Assembly (NCBI RefSeq): GCF_000025325.1
Contig: NC_013745.1
Coordinates: forward strand, 124,001 to 188,000
Direction of reading: 5' to 3'
Source: Haloterrigena turkmenica DSM 5511
GTDB taxonomy: Archaea > Halobacteriota > Halobacteria > Halobacteriales > Natrialbaceae
DNA length: 64,000 bases
In this document: one piece after another, positions 47,490-56,358 of the stretch
How the letters are laid out: the number at the start of each line of letters is the position of its first letter
How positions within the stretch are numbered: position 1 is the first letter of the stretch
Translations under genes and position numbers: made by a program
The notes under the pieces: generated by a model
Database searches by the model: none
Told to the model about the DNA's origin: nothing
Seen by the model: the letters and a program-made list of their open reading frames with translations, nothing else

Positions 47490-47662
47490 CACCTTGAGGC
47501 GAGAAATTCCCGACCGATACACGTCGACACGTCTGCTCGGTCGGCCAGTTCTCGTTGTGAGAGACGACTGTCGGCTGTCAACAGCGTCTGAACGATTCGG
47601 CCAACTGTTGGCGGCAAATCAGAGAGCAACTGCTCGGAGTCGAGCGTTCCCAACGCAGCTGC
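47490..47662 (-). pseudogene. HTH regulator copy 4, HTH-only fragment
   Basis: ALGTLDSEQLLSDLPPTVGR then IVQTLLTADSRLSQRELADR and ADVST align with the HTH portion of copy 2, then break off. Immediately followed by the subtilase gene on the other strand. Confidence 0.65.
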
Positions 47663-47761
47663 TTGATCGATCGTCGGAAGATTACCGGCACTGATGGAGC
47701 CATCACGTATCCAGCCAGAGAAGAAAGAACCAAATCCCTTGCAGTCGAAACTACAGATAGA

Positions 47762-49035
47762 ATGCCAGAGTACATCGATCCACAGGTCGAGGATCTGCGT
47801 GGGAGCAACAATCCGATAGAGGTGACGCTCCTCATCGGTGTCTCTGGTGATTATGACAATGCCACCGTCTGTAAATTAATTGAGCAGGCTGGTGGGACTG
47901 TCGACGCCGAAATCGGGCGTGCGACGCTCAGAGTGACTGCACCAGAAACAGCAATCGAATCACTCTGCACACTTGAGGAGGTCAAATCGATCGAACTCGA
48001 GCGAGATGATGTGCAGGTGCTTGCCGAGGGAAACCCACACTCCCGCCCACGTGTGACTCGGTAGTCGATCTTCGACAACGTGTTTTCGAGTCATATCTTC
48101 AGACGCTTGATGCCCGTGACTCGAAAAACAAGGGCCAATTCATCCGAGTCGGTATCGTTGATTCCCTCTATCAACCCGGACCAGAGTTGGTAGACGCATT
48201 CTCTGTCAATCGCCACGAAAACTACGTCTATTCGCCGGCGGGTGATACGACTGGTCATGGTGGAGACGTATTCGAAACACTCGGGTATTTTGCTCCGAAC
48301 GCGGAATACAATCTGTACCGCGTGATTGCAGAGAACGGCCGAACGCGGCGGGGCGATCTCGTTCAGGCAATCGCAGATGCGAGTCGTTACGGTCTCGATT
48401 TTCTGAATGTATCGGTCGGCATTGCTCACCACGAAGAGAACGATTACGACTGTGGCGGTCATTGTCGTGTTGCCGATGAGACGCGTCTTGCAATCGAAGA
48501 AGGACCCACAGTAGTAAGCGCAGCAGGGAATCGGCGTCGAGACGATCCACTGGCCGTTACCTGTCCGGCTCGAGTCGATGGTGCGATTGGTGTCGGTGGG
48601 TTTGTCTCACACTGTCGGTCGGACCTCATTGAGAGCGACGCATCTAGGCAATACTGGGTTCGGAATGGCGGTCTGCAAGGCCCGTTCTGTGGACAACAGG
48701 GCTGTAGTCCTGACCATTCGTGTACAGAACACCGATACGAAAAACCGTGGTCCGGCAACGTCGCTTTCAGGAACACAATTCCAGATGTGCTTGCACCTGT
48801 CCATCATCCTGTGGACTCACAGGGTACACCATTGCTGCAGTCTGGAACGAGTTTTGCAGCACCAATCGTCTGCGGGATTCTTGCAGCGATTGCTAGTGAT
48901 CTGCTTGAACTCGGACTTAGTCCAACACCGGCGGAGTTCCAGACAGCAGTCACACAGGGTGCAACTGAGATAGATGAAGGTGAGCTCGGAAAGTTCCAAG
49001 CTGGGGGAACGTGGGATTTTCTGCAAGACATATAG
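47762..49035 (+). pseudogene. Subtilisin-like (S8) peptidase with pro-domain, one frameshift
   Basis: MPEYIDPQVEDLRGSNNPIE begins a 100-residue pro-domain (inhibitor-like, ending VKSIELERDDVQVLAEGN). Loss of one C in the CCC run at 48034-48036 would shift into the catalytic frame: IRVGIVDS (Asp), TGHGGDVFE (His), VVSAAGN (oxyanion Asn) and SGTSFAAP (Ser). All triad residues are present. No signal peptide is seen, so it may act inside the cell. Either a recent mutation, a sequencing error, or two separate chains. Confidence 0.7.
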
Positions 49036-49088
49036 TGAGGTTATTGAGGAAATGACATCATCGAACACTTTGCGACCGTAGTTTTATG

Positions 49089-49600
49089 CTAGTGTCCTGT
49101 CGGTGTGGTGATCGATTGTTGGCAGATTGATGGTCCTACAGCGATCAACGTCTTGCAATCCGGTCGTTCGGCGCCGGTCAGCTGTGCGGCCAGTCTGGTC
49201 CAAGGCTCGGTATCGGTATGATCCGTCAGTGACCACGGATCAGGCGGCCAGAATAGGATTCCGCCGACCGGGTCGTCGGGATCACCGTACCGTTCTGGTG
49301 GGGGCCTCGTCTCGAGTAGTTTGCTGACCGCGTCGACGAATGTGTCACCGACGACATCGGGAACGATTCCAGTGCGACGCTCTTCGGTCGTACGGAACGA
49401 CAGTTGGAGGCGCCACCCATTGCCGTCGACTGAGACCAGGCCGAGCGCCTCGAGGACGTTCCGATTGTTGCGGAGTGATTGTGTCGAGACATCGGCATGG
49501 TCTGCGAGCTCGCGTTGAGATGGTCGCTCGTCGGCCCGAAGCAACGAGTAGAGAACTTTGCCGACCGTCGGCGGGAGCTCCGGCACGAGATACCGTCCAT
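49089..49600 (-). pseudogene. HTH regulator copy 5, diverged C-terminal part
   Basis: VPELPPTVGKVLYSLLRADE, RELADHADVSTQSLRNNRNV, LQLSFRTTEERRTGIVPDVV, then PPPERYGDPDDPVGGILFWP and PDCKTLIAVGPSICQQSI. Same architecture as copy 2 but clearly older divergence, so it is not a recent duplicate. The N-terminal part is missing at the junction with the aldehyde dehydrogenase 3' end. It converges with the subtilase gene. Confidence 0.7.
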
Positions 49601-49615
49601 TGACTGAGTATCCAG

Positions 49616-51076
49616 TTACTCGCCGGGTGTGCCGTCGGATCCGTCGCCGTAGTCGATGTTGACGGTTTTGAGTTGGGTGTAGTGATCGATCGCCTGCATT
49701 CCCTTCTCGCGGCCGAGCCCGCTCTTCTTGTAGCCGCCGAAGGGTGTCTGCGGGTACGAGCCGGAGTACTGATTGACCATTACGCTGCCGGCCTCAATTT
49801 CGTTCGCAACGCGGTGGCCACGTCCGAGATCGTTCGTCCAGACCGTCGCGTAGAGACCAAACTCAGTGTCGTTGGCCCGCCGAATCGTCTCCCGTTCGTC
49901 CGAAAACTCGTAGAGGGCGATGACCGGACCGAATACCTCCTCACAAGATATTGGTGCGTCGTCGTCAGCCCCTTCGATTACCGTCGGCTCGTAGAAGTAC
50001 CCTTCACGGTCAGGTACCGATCCACCGGTCAGTGCGCTCGCACCGTTCTCGAGGGCGTCGTCGACGTACCCTCGTACCTTTTCGAGACCGTCGTTGGAGA
50101 CGAGGGGGCCGAGATCGCGATCTTCAATTCCCGGCCCGATCGAAATCGATTCGACGGCTTCGCGGAGTGCTTCGCGGAATTCGTCATAGCAGCCCTGATG
50201 AACGAAGATCCGCGTCGTCGCGAAACAGACCTGCCCACTCATCAGCGTCAGCGCCTTCATCGCCCCCTCAACGGCGTCTTCGAGATTAGCATCCTCGAAG
50301 ACGATTGCCGGACTCTTGCCACCGAGCTCGAGGGCCGTCGGAACCACGTTGTCGATTGCGGCCTTACCGACGATCTGGCCGGTCGCCACCGAACCAGTGA
50401 ACGTGATCTCGTCGATTCGCGGATCGGTAGTGAGCGCGGCACCGGTCGTCTCGCCGTCGCCGGTGACCACGTTGAGAACGCCGTCGGGGATTCCCGCTTC
50501 GGTGGCGAGTTCGCCGATCTCCAACAGCCCAAGCGGGGCTTCCGGTGCGGGTTTGACGACGACTGCGTTTCCGGCTGCGAGCGCAGGTCCAATCCCACGA
50601 CAGCAAAGTAGGATCGGAGCGTTCCACGGAATGACCTGGGCACTTACCCCGACTGGTTCCTTTCGTGTGAACGCCTGTTGGTCGCCGGGGACAGGAATTG
50701 TCTCCCCTTGAATTTTCGTCGTCATGCCCGCGTAGTATTCGATGTAGTCGGCAGCGCTACTGACGAGTCCTACCGACTGCCCGATCGGCCGACCGTTTTC
50801 CAGCGTGACGGTCTTGCTGATATCGTCGACACGTTCCCGAATCGCCTCGGCGAACGCCGACAGGTGCTGGCCTCGTTCGGCTGGATCCATCGCCGCCCAC
50901 TCTGGCTGAGCACGTTTTGCGGACGTGATAGCATCGCCGACGCCTCCTTCGCTGGCCTCGGCGACGGTCGCAATCGATGAGCCGGTCGCCGGATTCTCGA
51001 CGTCGAACGTCTCGGCACCGTCTCGAAATTTTCCGTCGATAAACACTCCATAGTGATCGGATTGCTCCCCTTGCAT
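49616..51076 (-). CDS. NAD(P)-dependent aldehyde dehydrogenase
   Basis: A 486-residue enzyme of the ALDH superfamily oxidising aldehydes to acids. Catalytic C284 (MSGQVCFATTR), general base E250 (TALELGGKSP), oxyanion N152 (IPWNAP) and the cofactor loop FTGSVATG are intact. Length is normal. A perfect 21-bp palindrome spans the start codon. The cupin, three THI5-like genes and the VOC gene nearby suggest it handles a small aldehyde in the same pathway, which is an inference. Confidence 0.92.
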   Translation of the reverse strand: MQGEQSDHYGVFIDGKFRDGAETFDVENPATGSSIATVAEASEGGVGDAITSAKRAQPEWAAMDPAERGQHLSAFAEAIRERVDDISKTVTLENGRPIGQSVGLVSSAADYIEYYAGMTTKIQGETIPVPGDQQAFTRKEPVGVSAQVIPWNAPILLCCRGIGPALAAGNAVVVKPAPEAPLGLLEIGELATEAGIPDGVLNVVTGDGETTGAALTTDPRIDEITFTGSVATGQIVGKAAIDNVVPTALELGGKSPAIVFEDANLEDAVEGAMKALTLMSGQVCFATTRIFVHQGCYDEFREALREAVESISIGPGIEDRDLGPLVSNDGLEKVRGYVDDALENGASALTGGSVPDREGYFYEPTVIEGADDDAPISCEEVFGPVIALYEFSDERETIRRANDTEFGLYATVWTNDLGRGHRVANEIEAGSVMVNQYSGSYPQTPFGGYKKSGLGREKGMQAIDHYTQLKTVNIDYGDGSDGTPGE

Positions 51077-51093
51077 GGGTTGTCAACCCATGC
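51073..51093. promoter_or_regulatory. Palindrome spanning the aldehyde dehydrogenase start codon
   Basis: GCATGGGTTGTCAACCCATG plus C: 9-bp perfect arms around GTC. The left arm contains the start codon (reverse strand 51076-51074), so protein binding or RNA folding here could block transcription or translation. Confidence 0.5.
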
Positions 51094-51202
51094 CACTGAA
51101 CAAAGAACCTTCGCATCCGACCATTCGGACCGGTGACGCCCACCGGCAGTCGTCATCAGCCCTCTGGGGACACCCGGACGGAATCGGCGCTATTGATGTT
51201 GA

Positions 51203-51233
51203 CCTCCTCCCGCGCCTGAAGACGCAGGAGGTG
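51203..51233. repeat. Hairpin of the TnpB-element type
   Basis: CCTCCTCCCGCGCCTGAAGA followed by CGCAGGAGG resembles the hairpin after tnpB at 20697. No tnpB remains here; a solo right end is likely. Confidence 0.45.
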
Positions 51234-51338
51234 GTCAAGCGGGCAGGGTGAAGCGTATGGTCCCCAGCAGTGACGGCTTCATCCCACGACTAGAGTCGTT
51301 GGCTTTCGCCTCGCTACCACTGTAACGATGGATTCGCA

Positions 51339-51677
51339 CTACTGTCGCCAGTCGGGGTCCGTCCGCGGCGGTGCGAGGACGCCGAGACCGACCGCGGGCG
51401 CCTCGCTTCGGTTTTCCGCCCCGTGTCGCTCTTGGCTCGGGAACCTGTAGGCGTCCCCTTCCTCGAGGAGGACCTCCGTTCCGTCGACGATCGCCGTCAG
51501 CCGTCCCCGCAGTACGTATCCGATCTGCTCGTGTTCGTGCTGGTGGACCGGCAGCGTCGCGCCCGGTTCGACCCGCCAGTACTTCATGTTGGCTCGCTCG
51601 CCCGTCGAGAGGTCGCCGAGATACACCCCCGGTGCAACTTCCTCGAGATCGACGTCAGCCGTTTCGATGTGGTCCAT
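51339..51677 (-). CDS. Cupin-domain protein
   Basis: A 112-residue single cupin: PGATLPVHQHEHEQIGYVLR (metal motif G-x5-H-x-H-x3,4-E) and FPSQERHGAENR (second motif with P...H). Three His and one Glu can bind a divalent metal. Small cupins act as isomerases, dioxygenases or sensors. It is transcribed divergently from the THI5-like operon across a shared promoter region, so common regulation is likely. Confidence 0.88.
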   Translation of the reverse strand: MDHIETADVDLEEVAPGVYLGDLSTGERANMKYWRVEPGATLPVHQHEHEQIGYVLRGRLTAIVDGTEVLLEEGDAYRFPSQERHGAENRSEAPAVGLGVLAPPRTDPDWRQ

Positions 51678-51760
51678 GGTGATGCCTCACAGTAAGGTGC
51701 GACACCGATCCGGAACGTCAATCTTATTGCACGTAACGATGACAGTATTCCCGACCGACC

Positions 51761-51790
51761 GTATAAACCTTTCCTAGAAACGTTTTATAC
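51761..51790. promoter_or_regulatory. Symmetric divergent TATA region
   Basis: GTATAAACCTTTC-CTA-GAAACGTTTTATAC is a near-perfect inverted repeat placing one TATA box towards each divergent gene. The right TTTTATAC is about 28-30 bases from the ATG at 51816, indicating a leaderless transcript. One regulator bound at the centre could control both directions. Confidence 0.55.
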
Positions 51791-51815
51791 CACCAGTTGT
51801 CGTCGGGAACACTGC

Positions 51816-52712
51816 ATGACAGACAATGACACGCTTCGCGTGTTTCACCTCCCCTTCTCGTTCATGTTGCCGCAGCGAGTCGCGGCCGAGCGGGGGTACT
51901 TCGCAGAGCACGGACTCGATGTCGAACTGATCGAGCGCGATCGGCGACGCGTCGACTGGAAGTACGTCCCTGGGGACGGAACCCTGACCGGAGACCAGGA
52001 CGTGGATCTGTACCCGGTCTGCAAGTGGGAGAGCCTCCGCCGGACGTGGTCGCTCGAGGACGGTCGGATCGTCGCTCACGGCGCGTTCGCGGACCTTCCG
52101 TACACGTTTCACACGCGACCGGAGACGGATATCGACGGACCGGCCGACCTGGCGAACGTCCCCATCGCGGTCAATCGGCGGACCGGCCAGGAGTACACGG
52201 CGATCCGGGCGCTTGAGGAGCACCTCGAGTCGGACGAAATCGAACTCGAACACCACGGAATGCCGACCAACCGGCTCCGAGCCCTCCGGGACGGAACGGT
52301 CGAGGCCGTGACGCTGCTCGATCCCCACAGCGCGCTCGCGGATCGGCTCGGACTACAGCGAATCTTCGAATTCGAAAATCACGTCGGAATCGTTGGAACC
52401 GACGGCCTCGACGGCGCGGCGTTCGACGCGTTCATGGACGCCTACGGCCGCGCCGTCGAGGAGATCAACGAGGAGCCGTCCGCGTTCCGTCAGCAGTACC
52501 TCGAGATGCTCGAGAAGGACTGCGAGGTCGCACCCGACCTCTTCGAGGACGTCGACGTGTTGGCCATCCGCGATTCGGTGACCGTTCCGGAGTACGAAGT
52601 TCCCGAACCCGTCGACTCCGGGGACCTTGAGGGCCACCTCGATTGGATGAAAGAGCGAGAGCTGATCGACGAGGACGCGGAGATCGACACGATCGTCGCA
52701 CCCGTCCGCTAG
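51816..52712 (+). CDS. NMT1/THI5-like ligand-binding protein 1
   Basis: A 298-residue protein with the periplasmic-binding-type fold signature FMLPQRVAAERGYFAEHGLD followed by VELIERDRRRVDWKYVPGDG, DLANVPIAVNRRTGQEYTAI and a C-terminal lid. It has no signal peptide or lipobox, so it is cytosolic, and no ABC permease or ATPase gene follows. It could be an enzyme like Thi5 or a small-molecule sensor. First gene of a four-gene operon. Confidence 0.8.
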   Translation: MTDNDTLRVFHLPFSFMLPQRVAAERGYFAEHGLDVELIERDRRRVDWKYVPGDGTLTGDQDVDLYPVCKWESLRRTWSLEDGRIVAHGAFADLPYTFHTRPETDIDGPADLANVPIAVNRRTGQEYTAIRALEEHLESDEIELEHHGMPTNRLRALRDGTVEAVTLLDPHSALADRLGLQRIFEFENHVGIVGTDGLDGAAFDAFMDAYGRAVEEINEEPSAFRQQYLEMLEKDCEVAPDLFEDVDVLAIRDSVTVPEYEVPEPVDSGDLEGHLDWMKERELIDEDAEIDTIVAPVR

Positions 52713-52716
52713 AGCC

Positions 52717-53703
52717 ATGGATATCGACACTCAGCAGTCGGCACTGGACGAACTGCATGCCGATCCCGGGGAGTTGCCCGTAATGCGCGCCCGGTTCGAG
52801 CACAATGGCAGCCCGCGGTACATGCTGTACACGATCAAGCGGTTCGGCTTCGACCGCGACCACGGCTTCCACCTCGACGTGGAACTCGTTTCGGACGAAC
52901 TCGAGGGCGGAATCGAGACGGTCGAGGCAAAGCTCCACGAGGGTGACGCGGATCTGATCGACATCGACTACATCTCGGCGGCTCGTGAGCGGGTCAACGG
53001 CGCGCCGATCGTCGCGTTTCACCCCTACGGGCGGACCGTCGGCGGTCTCGTCGTTCCCGAGGCGTCGTCGATCGAGGGGCTGACCGACCTCCGCGACTGC
53101 CGCGTCGGCGTCGTCCGACGTCTGGACAAGAACTGGATCCTCACGCGGGCCGCCTGTCTCGAGTATCACGGCTTCGACCCCGAGGCAGAGGCGACATCGG
53201 TCGAGTCCGAATCGAAGGTCGAACTCACACGGATGCTGCGCGACGGCGACGTCGACGCTGCACTGCAGTTCTGGCAGATCATTCCCGAGATCGTCGAGAC
53301 CGGGCCGTACCGCGAGGTGATTCCGATGGCGGATCTGGTCCAGCGGCTCTCCGGCGCCGATCGAACGCTGCCGATCTCGACGTTCCTCACGAGCGAGTCG
53401 TACCTCTCCGAGACTCCCGAGGCCGTTCGCGGCTTCAAGCGAGCGTACGTCGACGCGGTCGAGCGGCTCCGGACCGACGACGAATTCTGGGACGAACTCG
53501 GCGAGCGGATGATGTATGAGGACGATCCCGCGGTCGTCCGCGACGGATGGCGAGAGATGGTCGTCGCCGACTGGGACGTGGAGACGACTGCGGCAATGGA
53601 GCAACTGTTCGACCACTTGCTTGAGGTCGCAGGTCCGGACGCGCTCGGTGTCGACCGCATTCCGGATGACCTGTTCCAACTGGAGGTGCCCCAGCCACAA
53701 TGA
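52717..53703 (+). CDS. NMT1/THI5-like ligand-binding protein 2
   Basis: A 328-residue protein 4 bases after gene 1 and overlapping gene 3 by 4 bases. The domain order is the same: TIKRFGFDRDHGFHLDVELV, IETVEAKLHEGDADLIDIDY, VGGLVVPEASSIEGLTDLRD and DAALQFWQIIPEIVETGPYR. No export signal. Similar to 4,5-dihydroxyphthalate-decarboxylase/THI5-type ABC-binding folds. Pathway unknown; the tight packing implies a stoichiometric partnership with proteins 1 and 3. Confidence 0.8.
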   Translation: MDIDTQQSALDELHADPGELPVMRARFEHNGSPRYMLYTIKRFGFDRDHGFHLDVELVSDELEGGIETVEAKLHEGDADLIDIDYISAARERVNGAPIVAFHPYGRTVGGLVVPEASSIEGLTDLRDCRVGVVRRLDKNWILTRAACLEYHGFDPEAEATSVESESKVELTRMLRDGDVDAALQFWQIIPEIVETGPYREVIPMADLVQRLSGADRTLPISTFLTSESYLSETPEAVRGFKRAYVDAVERLRTDDEFWDELGERMMYEDDPAVVRDGWREMVVADWDVETTAAMEQLFDHLLEVAGPDALGVDRIPDDLFQLEVPQPQ

Positions 53704-54671
53704 CAACCACGACCATCGACTTTCAGCTCAACTGGGAGCCAAACGGGTTCCAGGCGCCGTACTTCTTCGCCCGCGAACGGGGGTTCTACGACGAGGAGGG
53801 GCTCGACGTACGCTTCGTCGAGGGACACGGCTCGCCGTTCGCCGCGGAGCAGGCTGCGAAGGGACGCGCGGAGTTCGCGCTGGCGGGTGCGAGCGCCGTC
53901 CTCTCGGTCCGGAGCCGCGGCCTCGAGCCGCTCGCCGTCGCCGCCGTCACGGGGAAGACGCCGGCGGCGATCTACACGCTGCAGGACATCTTCGGCGAGC
54001 CCCTCGAGCGTCCGGGTCAACTCGTCGGCCGGACGATTGCCCCCTCGGCGACGAAGACGCGCATCCTGACGGCCCAACTGCTCGAGAACGAGGGGATCCG
54101 GGACGATGTCGAGTTGCTCGAGGTCGACGACCACACCCACCACCGCGTCCAGCACAAGGTGCTCGACGGCGCGGTCGACGCCGCCGTGGGTGTCGTTACG
54201 AACGGCTACGAACTCGAACGTGAACACGACCGGACGGCCGACGAACTCCCGATCGGAAACCACCTCGACGTCTACGGGATGACGATCGTGAGCGATCCCG
54301 ACTTCGCTCGTGCCGAGCCGGAGACGGTCCGCGCGTTCCTGCGCGCGACGGCCCGCGGCTGGGAAGCAGCGACGGCCGACCCGGAGGAGGCGGTCGACTG
54401 CCTCGTCGAGCGCAACGCCACGCTTGAGCGGAACCGGCCCGTCGAGGAGCGGAAGTTCCGGACCGCCGCGACTGAACTCCAGTTTACCGATCGGGTCCGC
54501 CGGTCCGGCTGGGGGCTCCACGACGGCGTCCGGTGGCGGACGCTCGGAGAGACCCTCGCCGAGACGGATCTGCTCGAGGGGGAGATCGATCCGGACGTGG
54601 TCTGGACCAACGAGTTCGTCGACACGGACGCGGACGTCGTCCGAAACTACGTGGATCGAGTGGGTGCCTGA
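53700..54671 (+). CDS. NMT1/THI5-like ligand-binding protein 3
   Basis: A 323-residue protein and the clearest PF09084 member: DFQLNWEPNGFQAPYFFARE, FYDEEGLDVRFVEGHGSPFA, then LVGRTIAPSATKTRILTAQL. The yeast Thi5 CCCFC motif is absent. No signal peptide. Its ATG overlaps the stop of protein 2, and the VOC gene follows 2 bases later. It may bind a pyrimidine, amine or aromatic ligand in the cytosol. Confidence 0.85.
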   Translation: MTTTTIDFQLNWEPNGFQAPYFFARERGFYDEEGLDVRFVEGHGSPFAAEQAAKGRAEFALAGASAVLSVRSRGLEPLAVAAVTGKTPAAIYTLQDIFGEPLERPGQLVGRTIAPSATKTRILTAQLLENEGIRDDVELLEVDDHTHHRVQHKVLDGAVDAAVGVVTNGYELEREHDRTADELPIGNHLDVYGMTIVSDPDFARAEPETVRAFLRATARGWEAATADPEEAVDCLVERNATLERNRPVEERKFRTAATELQFTDRVRRSGWGLHDGVRWRTLGETLAETDLLEGEIDPDVVWTNEFVDTDADVVRNYVDRVGA

Positions 54672-54673
54672 GG

Positions 54674-55102
54674 ATGGAGGCCGTCGATCATATCAACGTC
54701 AACGTCGACGACCTCGAGTCCTGCTACACGTTCTACCGTGACGCGCTCGGACTCGAGGTGGTACGCGATCCCGACGATTTCCAGGGCGAACACGCGATGT
54801 TCCGGGCAGGCGAAACCGTCGTTACGCTGGCCGAAACCGGTCGCGGCGAGCGGTGGGACGAGCGCGGTCTCGATCACCCGCTAGATAAGGCGCACCTCGC
54901 CTTCAAGACCGACCGGGACGAGTACGAGTCGCTGATGGACGATCTCGACGACCAGTTCCCGAATCAGGGGCCCTACGACTGGGACGAGTTCGAGGGGTTC
55001 TACTTCCTCGATCCGAGCGGCAATCTGCTCGAGGTAATTACCTATGAGCCCCCAACGGGCGAACAGGAGCGGTCGCTGCTCACGCACGACGACGTCGAGT
55101 AG
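54674..55102 (+). CDS. VOC-family (glyoxalase/dioxygenase) protein
   Basis: A 142-residue protein with two beta-alpha-beta modules: VDHINVNVDDLESCYTFYRD (metal His at VDHI), LDKAHLAFKTDRDEYESLMD (H in AHLAF), and GFYFLDPSGNLLEVITYEP with the terminal Glu (LLEV). H/H/E can hold a divalent metal. The family includes glyoxalase I, extradiol dioxygenases and resistance proteins. Last gene of the THI5-like operon. Confidence 0.88.
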   Translation: MEAVDHINVNVDDLESCYTFYRDALGLEVVRDPDDFQGEHAMFRAGETVVTLAETGRGERWDERGLDHPLDKAHLAFKTDRDEYESLMDDLDDQFPNQGPYDWDEFEGFYFLDPSGNLLEVITYEPPTGEQERSLLTHDDVE

Positions 55103-55217
55103 GGTCGAGATCGAGTCGGGAGCCGAACAAGGTGTCCGGCGTGATCGTGGCGGTCTGTCGTCAGTCGTCGGCCGCCGGGCTGTCTGCGTCAGTAGGTTTG
55201 ATCAAGTGACGCGCTTC

Positions 55218-55238
55218 CTCCACGCCCTAGAGGGCGTG
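55218..55238. terminator. Perfect hairpin downstream of the operon
   Basis: CCACGCCCTAGAGGGCGTGG folds into a 9-bp stem with a two-base loop about 115 bases after the VOC stop. It could help end the transcript or be a transposon-derived hairpin like those at 20697 and 51203. Confidence 0.4.
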
Positions 55239-55406
55239 GTATCCGTGCTGTGGTATCTATGACGAACGAGATCCAGAACACGATGGCGTGGGTGGCGGCG
55301 AGCGTGGGGTCGAAGATGAGTGGGGTGCACGGCAAGTGACTCTGACTTTGAGCGATATATTTTGCCCAGAGAAAGAAATATGTGTGCTAATCCCGTTGGT
55401 AGGAGT

Positions 55407-55925
55407 ATGACAGACGATATCCGTCACGACGGCCCGCCCCCGTTCGATAGACCGTTCGAAGGCGAGGATACGAAGCAGCGCGTGTACGGTGCGGTGTTAC
55501 ACGCCCGAGAGCCGATGACGGCCGCCGAGATCGCCGAGCGGGCAGACTGCTCGGAGGAGTCGGCACGGACACACCTGTCCTTCTACGCCGACCTCGGCAT
55601 CGTTATTCGGCATGAGGGCCGGCCGGTCAGGTACGAGCGCAACGACGACTATTTCGAGTGGCGGCGGGTCAACAAGCTGGCGCGAGAGAACACGGTCGAC
55701 GAGTTGCAGGCCCGCGTGTCGGAGTTGACCGACCGGATCGAGGAGTACCGCGGCGAATATGGGGTCGACTCGCCCGCCGAGGTCGATGTCCTCGAGTTCG
55801 ACGCGGAGCGGATTGACGACGTGTACGTGGAACTCGGTGATTGGGCCACCACCATCGAGGAACGTCGCCTACACGAACGCGCCAGGAGAAAGGCCGCCGG
55901 CTCGACGGCCCCGTCGCATAGCTGA
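55407..55925 (+). CDS. DUF7342-type HTH protein, probable antitoxin
   Basis: A 172-residue protein. The winged helix at about 22-80 (KQRVYGAVLHAREPMTAAEI then AERADCSEESARTHLSFYAD) is followed by a long helical region (RENTVDELQARVSELTDRIE). It starts at ATG 55407, preceded by GGAG. One base after its stop region the DUF7718/TumE-like gene begins. HTH antitoxins of the TumA type have this order. Confidence 0.8.
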   Translation: MTDDIRHDGPPPFDRPFEGEDTKQRVYGAVLHAREPMTAAEIAERADCSEESARTHLSFYADLGIVIRHEGRPVRYERNDDYFEWRRVNKLARENTVDELQARVSELTDRIEEYRGEYGVDSPAEVDVLEFDAERIDDVYVELGDWATTIEERRLHERARRKAAGSTAPSHS

Positions 55926-55926
55926 G

Positions 55927-56358
55927 ATGGTACCGGCGGATGACGGTGCGAGTCCCGCACCGATAGACCGGTCGATGTTGGAGCGAATGCGTTCCCGATT
56001 CGTTGGGCGTCGCATGTTCGAGTCGGCTGAGATTGTCAAGGAGGGGAAGCTGCACCTCCGCGTCGAGCTGTCAGGTGACTATTATCCGAATGAGGCGTCT
56101 GCTCGCTTTGAGATTCGCTGGTATCGCAACGACGACTTCAACTTTCACTACCAGGAGGAGCGACGGGGCGGGGCGTGGAAGTGTCGATGGGATCGGCACC
56201 CAAACGCACATAACTCACGGGATCACTTCCATCCACCACCGGCCGCTAGCCGCACCGACGCGGAGAACGCTCAGTGGCCGGACGACCACCGCAATGTGAG
56301 CCGCCTCGTCCTTGATCACATCGAGGAGCGCATCGAGATGCTGTGGGAGCAGCAGTAG
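55927..56358 (+). CDS. TumE-like (DUF6516/DUF7718-type) probable toxin
   Basis: A 143-residue protein: AEIVKEGKLHLRVELSGDYY, RFEIRWYRNDDFNFHYQEER, WKCRWDRHPNAHNSRDHFHP and a final helix LVLDHIEERIEMLW. The layout R-x-D-x-x-x-H ... H-x-H-P matches TumE-type proteins, predicted RNase toxins paired with HTH antitoxins. It lies in tight linkage after the HTH gene. Identification rests on motif pattern only. Confidence 0.65.
   Translation: MVPADDGASPAPIDRSMLERMRSRFVGRRMFESAEIVKEGKLHLRVELSGDYYPNEASARFEIRWYRNDDFNFHYQEERRGGAWKCRWDRHPNAHNSRDHFHPPPAASRTDAENAQWPDDHRNVSRLVLDHIEERIEMLWEQQ

Noticed and set aside
49673-50711. Forward frames of 312 and 131 codons opposite the aldehyde dehydrogenase
   Set aside because: Composition is typical of antisense reading; the catalytic motifs lie on the reverse strand.
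52465-54521. Long reverse-strand frames (413 and 451 codons) under the THI5-like genes
   Set aside because: Antisense shadows caused by high GC third positions; no recognisable motifs, and they overlap three well-supported forward genes.
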